Below, piece by piece: positions 58,640-64,000 of a stretch of DNA of 64,000 nt (position 1 is its first letter; each line of letters begins with the position of its first letter). Made by a program: the position numbers and the translations under genes. The notes under the pieces are model-generated. The model ran no database searches. It was not told where the DNA came from and was given only the letters and a program-made list of their open reading frames with translations. The stretch covers positions 32,965,786 to 33,029,785 of the forward strand of contig CM044858.1 of the NCBI GenBank assembly GCA_024500155.1, written 5' to 3'. This stretch comes from Chenopodium formosanum. Its lineage: Eukaryota > Streptophyta > Magnoliopsida > Caryophyllales > Amaranthaceae.

Positions 58640-61342
58640 ATGGGTTGGAACATAGAAGATTTCAAGAGGAACAAGAGAGAATGAATGAACCTTAAGTAGG
58701 TTCTCCCACGATGAGAACCAAATTAAACTACAAAGGAACCTTACGGTTTAATCTCCAACGAGATCCAGAAGGAACTTCTGGAAGACTTTCCCAAAAGAGC
58801 CGGAGCATGTTTCCTAACAGGTACATGATGTATTCCCTAACATGTACATACAAGGAGCTTCCTAACAGAAGCAAATTTTAGTGTAATGTTGGAGAAGAAC
58901 GACTGGTTGTAATGACTTGGTCTGCGAGTTCCAGTGTAATGCTGGAGAAGAGTGACAGCAAGTTCTAGTGTAATGCTGAAACCTGGCCTGCGGTTCTAGA
59001 AGTGGAACATTGCCCCCAAGATCTAGAATACATCAAGACTACATGATTCCAAAATAAGAGTTTCAGATAAGCAACATGAAGGCGGAGAAATAGAAGTATA
59101 TTGCTCTAGGATCCATGTAAGTATATTGGACATAAAAGTCGGCCTGGAACAAGTTTATATAAAACCAAGGCGAACTTCAGACAGTCAATGAAATTAGAGT
59201 TACTGACTTATCAAGAACTTAGAGACTGTTAGAGCTCCGAACCTAATAGGAACTTAAGTATGCACGTTTTTAAAAGTCAGTTTTAATGATATATATTTAC
59301 CTAATATGTGCATATCTTTTAGGAATTTGGTTTTACTAAATAAATATATTTATTTATTTTCTAATAAATCTCTTTTGGAAAAAGATAAGTTTGTTTAGAA
59401 AGTATTTTTGAACAAAAAGTTAAGTTTGAATAAAATCTGATTTTATGTTAATTGTATCTTTAGAATTATTGACAGATTCTATTCTTAACAAAAAGATATA
59501 TTTTCGGAAAACTTATTTTAGAAAATATGTTTTAAACTTATCTTTTGATAAAGCCTATCTTTTTCAAGATGAAATGAATAATTCTAGTGTACTATGAATA
59601 TGCTCATATGTAGAGCTGTCAATTCGGGTAATGGGTCGGGTTTGGGTCGAGTTAGTGTGGGTTGGGTCAACTCGGGTCGGTCAATACGGGTTAATGTCGT
59701 AGCATATGCGGGTCGGGTTTGGGTTGGGTCATGCTTGAGTCGGGTCACGTCGGGTCATACATCTTATCGGGTTTGGGTCGGGTTTAGGTTGGGTCAATAA
59801 AAGGTCGGGTTTCTTTCGGGTCGAGTGAAAAATAAGTCAGGTTAAATACAGGTTTTTACGGGTTTAAACGAGTTAGGGTCGTTCTCGGGTTCGAGTCGAG
59901 TTCGGTTCAGGTCAATAATTTACGGGTTACAGTCAGGTTGGGTCATTCTCGGGTTTAAGTCGGGTTCGGTTCAAGTCAAATAATTTGCGGGTTATAATCA
60001 AGTTGGGTCATTCTCTGGTTCGAGTCGGGTTCGGTTCAAGTTAATAATTTGCGGGTTATAATCAAGTCTGGTGGACTAGACATTATGTAGTCATTTCCAA
60101 CGCTAAATTATTGGAACGGCTAGACATTATGTAGTTAAGTGAAACATTGAAGGAATAGAGTTGAAATTCAATTTCCGTTCGAATAATAACATGACATAAC
60201 AACCTATACATATAGATGTAATAACAAGTCGGGTCAATAACAAGTCGGGTTGTATTTGGGTCAGGTTAATAACAAGTCGGGTTGATTTCGGGTCGGTTTG
60301 AAATTTGAGTCGGGTTAGTAATAGGTCGGGTTAAATTCGGGTCGGGTTAGGAACAAGTCGGGTTGAATTCAGGGTTAGTAACAGGTTGGGTTGAAATTAG
60401 GTTTTGATGGGTTAAAACGGGTTTGGGTCATTCTCGAGTTCGGTTCAGGTCAATAATTTACGGGTTACATTCGGGTCGGGTCCTCTCTAGGTCGGTTCAT
60501 GTTCGGATTCGGGTCTCAAATACTCGGGTCAACTCCAGTCTAGGGTTGGTTTCAGATCGGGTTAGGTCGGGTTCGGGTCACCATTTTTTCGGGTTCAGAC
60601 GGGTCGGTTAATAATCGAGTTAGGGTCGGTATTTCGGGTCGGGTCAGCTTTTGACAGCTCTACTCATATGTATTCATTCAATGTTGAGGATGAAAAAGTG
60701 TAGTGGTCGTCCTTAATGATTTTATCCTTCACCACGAAGCTAAGTCAGTCCTCTTGGTCAAAGTTCCTATCAGGTTTTGGTTACAATACATCCAGTGAGT
60801 TCCAGACAGATCTCAAGTGTCCAACTTATTAGTTTTATGTCTTCATTCATAGATATGTACTGTATTTAGAGTTATTCAATGAGATCTTGTAATGGGAAAA
60901 AGGGTTTGAGTAATTTGGGTATTTGGGTGTGATGAGTTTGAATACTCTAAAATTCGTTTGTAACTAGGAGTTTGAAAGTCTCTAAAATTTGTGTGGTAAT
61001 TGTGAGTACGCAGTGAGTGAGCTTCTACTGTGAAGCCGAGTGTAGGAACTCCGGGAGTGCTGAGTGAACCTAAGTGTGGGACATAGGTTGGGTAGGATAG
61101 TGTCCTATCAGGTAGCAAGTAGTCCACTAAGGAACTTGTGAGAAAGGTCCGTGTATAATAGGATGTAAATAGGTGTTTTGCCCTATTATAGTGAAACTTT
61201 TGTGTTGAAAATCCTTTAAAGGGTCGAGGTTTTACTTCCAGTTGGGCCTTGAAAGGTTTCCCATAAAATCCGCTTTGCAATTTTTAAGTTCCTAAATTTA
61301 ATTGTTTTATATTCCGCCCCCTCTTATAATATATCATCCAAA
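58640..61342 (+). repeat. Second Sirevirus-like LTR, split by a hAT-type element
   Basis: 60890-61342 follows the tail of the 56271-57532 LTR in order: CTAAGTGTGGGAC, CCTATTATAGTG, GGGTCGAGGTTTTACTTC, AGTTGGGC and a CCCCCTCTTATA end before AACA. 58640-59250 has the TTCCTAACAGG words of the LTR front half. It is diverged from the other LTR, so it is a separate subfamily or older copy. The left end is lost at the gag junction. Without the 59611-60662 insertion it would be about 1.65 kb. Confidence 0.6.
59611..60662. mobile_element. hAT-type non-autonomous element with 8-bp duplication
   Basis: The inverted ends are TAGAGCTGTCAA and TTGACAGCTCTA. Exact 8-bp CTCATATG copies lie at 59603-59610 and 60663-60670, as expected of hAT transposition. 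The 1052-bp interior is mostly degenerate GGGTCGGGTT/GGGTTTGGGTC repeats, with a more unique core at about 60070-60225. No transposase is encoded. Confidence 0.9.
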
Positions 61343-61948
61343 TAACATATACATTTTTTCGTTGAACACGAGAGACAAGCTTGCCCATAGGGAAGAAACC
61401 TAAAACAAAATTACAGAAACAAGCAATAACAAAAGCGATCTTAGTTATTATGCTTTGACACCATCCTTGGTCTCGCCTTTTCGTCCGCTTAAATTCTCCA
61501 ATAAAACAGTTTGAAAATCCTTCAAGACTGCTTCAAATATAGATCCTTCGAAATTTCATCACATATGACGATGTTCTGGTTCAACTAGATGTCGTAGATT
61601 GCCAACCAGTGAGCTACATGATTAACTGACACATTTATCAAGTTTGTATGTAAATATAATAATACGCAATTATGTATTAGTAAAAATTATAGAAAAATAT
61701 TTTCGAAATTGCAATACTTCCTACAAACTAACTTTTTTTTTATTTATTTTGCAACAATTCTAAAATGGAAATGTAATTGTTTTATCTTAATATAAAAATA
61801 ATGGAAGAATTGATTTAATTGATTTAATCTTCTAAAATATATACTAGTCTTACTTACATGCATAAAATATAATTTTCTATATAAGGTACATATATATATA
61901 TATATATGTATACATATCTATATATATGTATACATATCTATACATATG

Positions 61949-61983
<35 letters not shown>

Positions 61984-62700
61984 GTATATGTTAATGCCAA
62001 AAATCGTCAAGGAACGACCTTTGGTTGGTATACCGATAACTAGATAAAAAGGGGGTTACGAAATGTAAACAATGGAAATAGAAAGAAGAAAGACACAATA
62101 TGGTGACGCGGAAAACCCCAATGAAGGTGGGTAAAAACCGCGGGTGGCTACTTGTCCACCAATCCACTATGATACGGGCGTTATAGCCACTATTGATACA
62201 AATACAATGATAATTCGGGCGTCTAAGGCCATAGGTAGTAGAGAAATAAATAAGGACAAGAATTAAGTATACATTAGAGCTATTGAGAAGATATATAAAC
62301 TTTGAGTTGATCATAGAGCTTGTAGAATAATCGGAAGAGACATGTCATCATGTAGACCGTCGAACGGAGCCTCTTGATGTATCTTTTGATAAAGTATCTT
62401 GTAGTGTATTCTTTTGTGGTGTTTTATGCCTGGAATATGGTGTGTATAATCTGCCTTAATGGCTGGTCGTTGCTCCTCTTTTATAGGCCATTAAGTGGTA
62501 GAAAATCGGTTGAGGAAGATAAGGATGACTTCCTTGATTTTAGGAGGTTGTTTGTTGACTTCAAGACTTGGTCCCTTTGATGAATGTGGACTTGGTAAGG
62601 CTCCATATCCGTTGTAACAACTTCATTGAGTGGTTAAAGGCTGCCAGAAATTCTCTCCTTAATTATAGGATCCACTAGTAACAACATTGACTTGTTCTGC
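61343..62700. other. Unclassified spacer with a (TA)n block
   Basis: 61890-61990 is (TA)n with TATG/TACA interruptions. 62100-62250 has a CCGCGGGTGG word and TATAGCC/GGGCG words that recur further right, so the repeat family of 62700-64000 probably begins near 61990. No gene is supported. Confidence 0.5.
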
Positions 62701-64000
62701 AGCTTTCTGGCGTCGCACTGCGAGACGCGTCATGGTTGGACGTCGGGCGTCAGCTTCAGTGTCATCTTCTGACGTCGTATGACTGAAGGACGTCGGAGGC
62801 CACTGGAGATCGTTAGACTTCGCTGTAGTTGTCGGGCGTCAAGTATTGTCGTCCGTCACTAAGGTGCGTCATCGACATTAGCTATTGCTTGGAAATGGAC
62901 ATTAGTTTCCTTGACATTCCCCATCTTATTCAACCTTGAACACCAAGACTCGTCTAACATACGACCGTCTTGGTCATAGGACAACACTTAGGCCTTTACT
63001 TTGTGTCTTGAGAATTTCACCCATAACAATAGCCCCCATTTTCTTAGTTGAAGCACGCCGTAAACTAAGAAAATAAACTTTGCACATGATGTTACATTCA
63101 TATTGGTCCTAGCGTTGTTCAATGGCAACACTGGTTTGTAACTTGTCATAATTTTGTCTTTACATGCGTGTGTTGGTATTGAGAGACTTGTGATCCTGTC
63201 TTTTCTTGAGACAACATGACTTGGTGTCAAAATAACCTGTTTGCAACACTTATTGGCGATAAAGCCACTCGAAGAAAAATTAGTTTAATAATCATTGATT
63301 TTTACTAGCGACATAGCCATGTAAAAAGATAAACATATGATATAGTTAGGTGTCGAGACCATTTATGTTGTTGTCAAATAATGTTAGACAACATAAACAC
63401 ATAAGACATTGTAAAGTGATATCGGGCGACATGGCCATATAAGAAATGATATCTGGCGATAAAGCCATACTGGCGACTAGGCCATATCGAGTGTCATCGA
63501 AAGATGTCGGGCGACTAGGCCTCTTAATGATAAACTGGCGTCAAGGCCACTGGCGTCTGAGGCCATTTGTGAATCTGGAGTCAAGGCCACTGGCGTTATA
63601 GCCATTTATGAATCTGGCGTCAAGGCCACTAGCGTTATAGCCATTTATGAATCTGGCGTCAAGGCCACTGGCGACTAAGGCCGATTCTGGCGTCAAGGCC
63701 ACCGGCGACTAGGGCCGATTCTGGCGTCAAGGCCACTGGCGACTAAGGCCGATTCTGGCGTCAAGGCCACTGGCGACTAAGGCTGATTCTGGCGTCAAGG
63801 CCACTGGCGACTAAGGCCACTTGAATAGCAAAGAGAAAACATTTGGCAACAAGGCTAATAAGATGTCAAAGCATAGTGTTTCAATGCTAGGATCATTAAA
63901 GAAGGATATTAATTAAGTAAATATCACATAGTAGTGTAATTACTTATTAAGACATGATACAAGCGTCGTATGCTTCATGATTTCTTATGTATGTTCTTAT
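62700..64000. repeat. Unclassified repeat with GGCG...GGCC words
   Basis: GACGTC, GGGCGTC and TGGCGATAAAGCC-like words recur every few tens of bases, and a regular array sits at 63535-63823. ORFs are short and unlike known proteins. It may be the leader or LTR of a retroelement continuing beyond the window. Confidence 0.5.
63535..63823. repeat. Two-period minisatellite (39 bp then 34 bp)
   Basis: CTGGCG/CTGGAG starts fall at 63535, 63575, 63614, 63653, 63687, 63721, 63755 and 63789. Spacing is 40, 39, 39, then four times 34. All units share TCAAGGCCACTGGCG. The long units continue TTATAGCCATTTATGAAT and the short ones ACTAAGGCCGATT. 34 and 40 are not multiples of three, so it is not a coding repeat. 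Confidence 0.92.

Noticed and set aside
60876..61280. A 134-codon minus-strand ORF
   Set aside because: It is antisense to the conserved tail of a Sirevirus-like LTR, has no motif, and its ends do not correspond to any conserved border.
61321..61345. Matching target duplication for the 58640-61342 LTR
   Set aside because: The left end is lost at the gag junction, so no flank pair can be compared.
63535..63823. Regular 34-bp repeats resembling a CRISPR array
   Set aside because: The units are directly adjacent with no unique spacers and the DNA is a plant chromosome, so this is a minisatellite.

Overview
The window reads as nuclear DNA of a flowering plant: AT-rich, with short GT-AG exons in long introns and many plant transposon families. 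The repeats and gene structures suit a core eudicot. A Caryophyllales/Amaranthaceae origin (spinach, beet or quinoa relatives) is my guess and is not proven here.

Three host genes are supported, all on the minus strand. (1) 7272-12804 is a 12-exon gene for a 455-residue major-facilitator transporter of the MFSD12-like group, with a probable 5'-leader exon near 14532-14750. (2) 24740-37518 holds nine exons (504 codons) of the mitochondrial 3-methylcrotonyl-CoA carboxylase beta subunit (MCCB). Every exon is in phase, but the first exon (start codon and targeting peptide) is not in the window. (3) 44357-45808 is a six-exon JAZ/TIFY repressor of the JAZ3/TIFY6 type, with a TIFY motif and a Jas motif split by the usual Jas intron. 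A weak, unrecognised gene fragment lies at 3049-3640.

The rest is mostly mobile DNA. 5-6 kb and 15-24 kb carry MITEs with readable target-site duplications (Stowaway, a 9-bp-TSD Mutator-like foldback, a family filled with TTCAG pentamers), two copies of a small tRNA-derived SINE, and a 2.6-kb solo LTR with a perfect 5-bp duplication. The MCCB introns hold a 5'-truncated RTE-type LINE and several MITEs. 37623-43540 is a Copia element with an uninterrupted 1304-codon gag-pol, followed by a third, inverted and truncated LTR. These lie between MCCB exon 2 and the JAZ gene, and the flanking duplications show the junction is rearranged. 48942-57532 is a decayed Sirevirus-like Copia element with an extra ORF after pol. 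Its 5' LTR is part of a palindrome of about 0.4 kb arms, and the N-terminal half of a matching gag lies inverted beyond its 3' LTR. 58640-61342 is another Sirevirus-like LTR, split by a 1.05-kb hAT-type element made of GGGTCGGGTT-like repeats. 62-64 kb is unclassified repeat DNA with a two-period minisatellite.

The host genes have no evident functional link: leucine catabolism, jasmonate signalling and an organellar-type transporter. What unifies the right half is LTR-retrotransposon rearrangement. Two separate inverted-LTR structures occur within about 12 kb, and one of them coincides with the loss of MCCB exon 1. A real inversion or an assembly error could each explain this.
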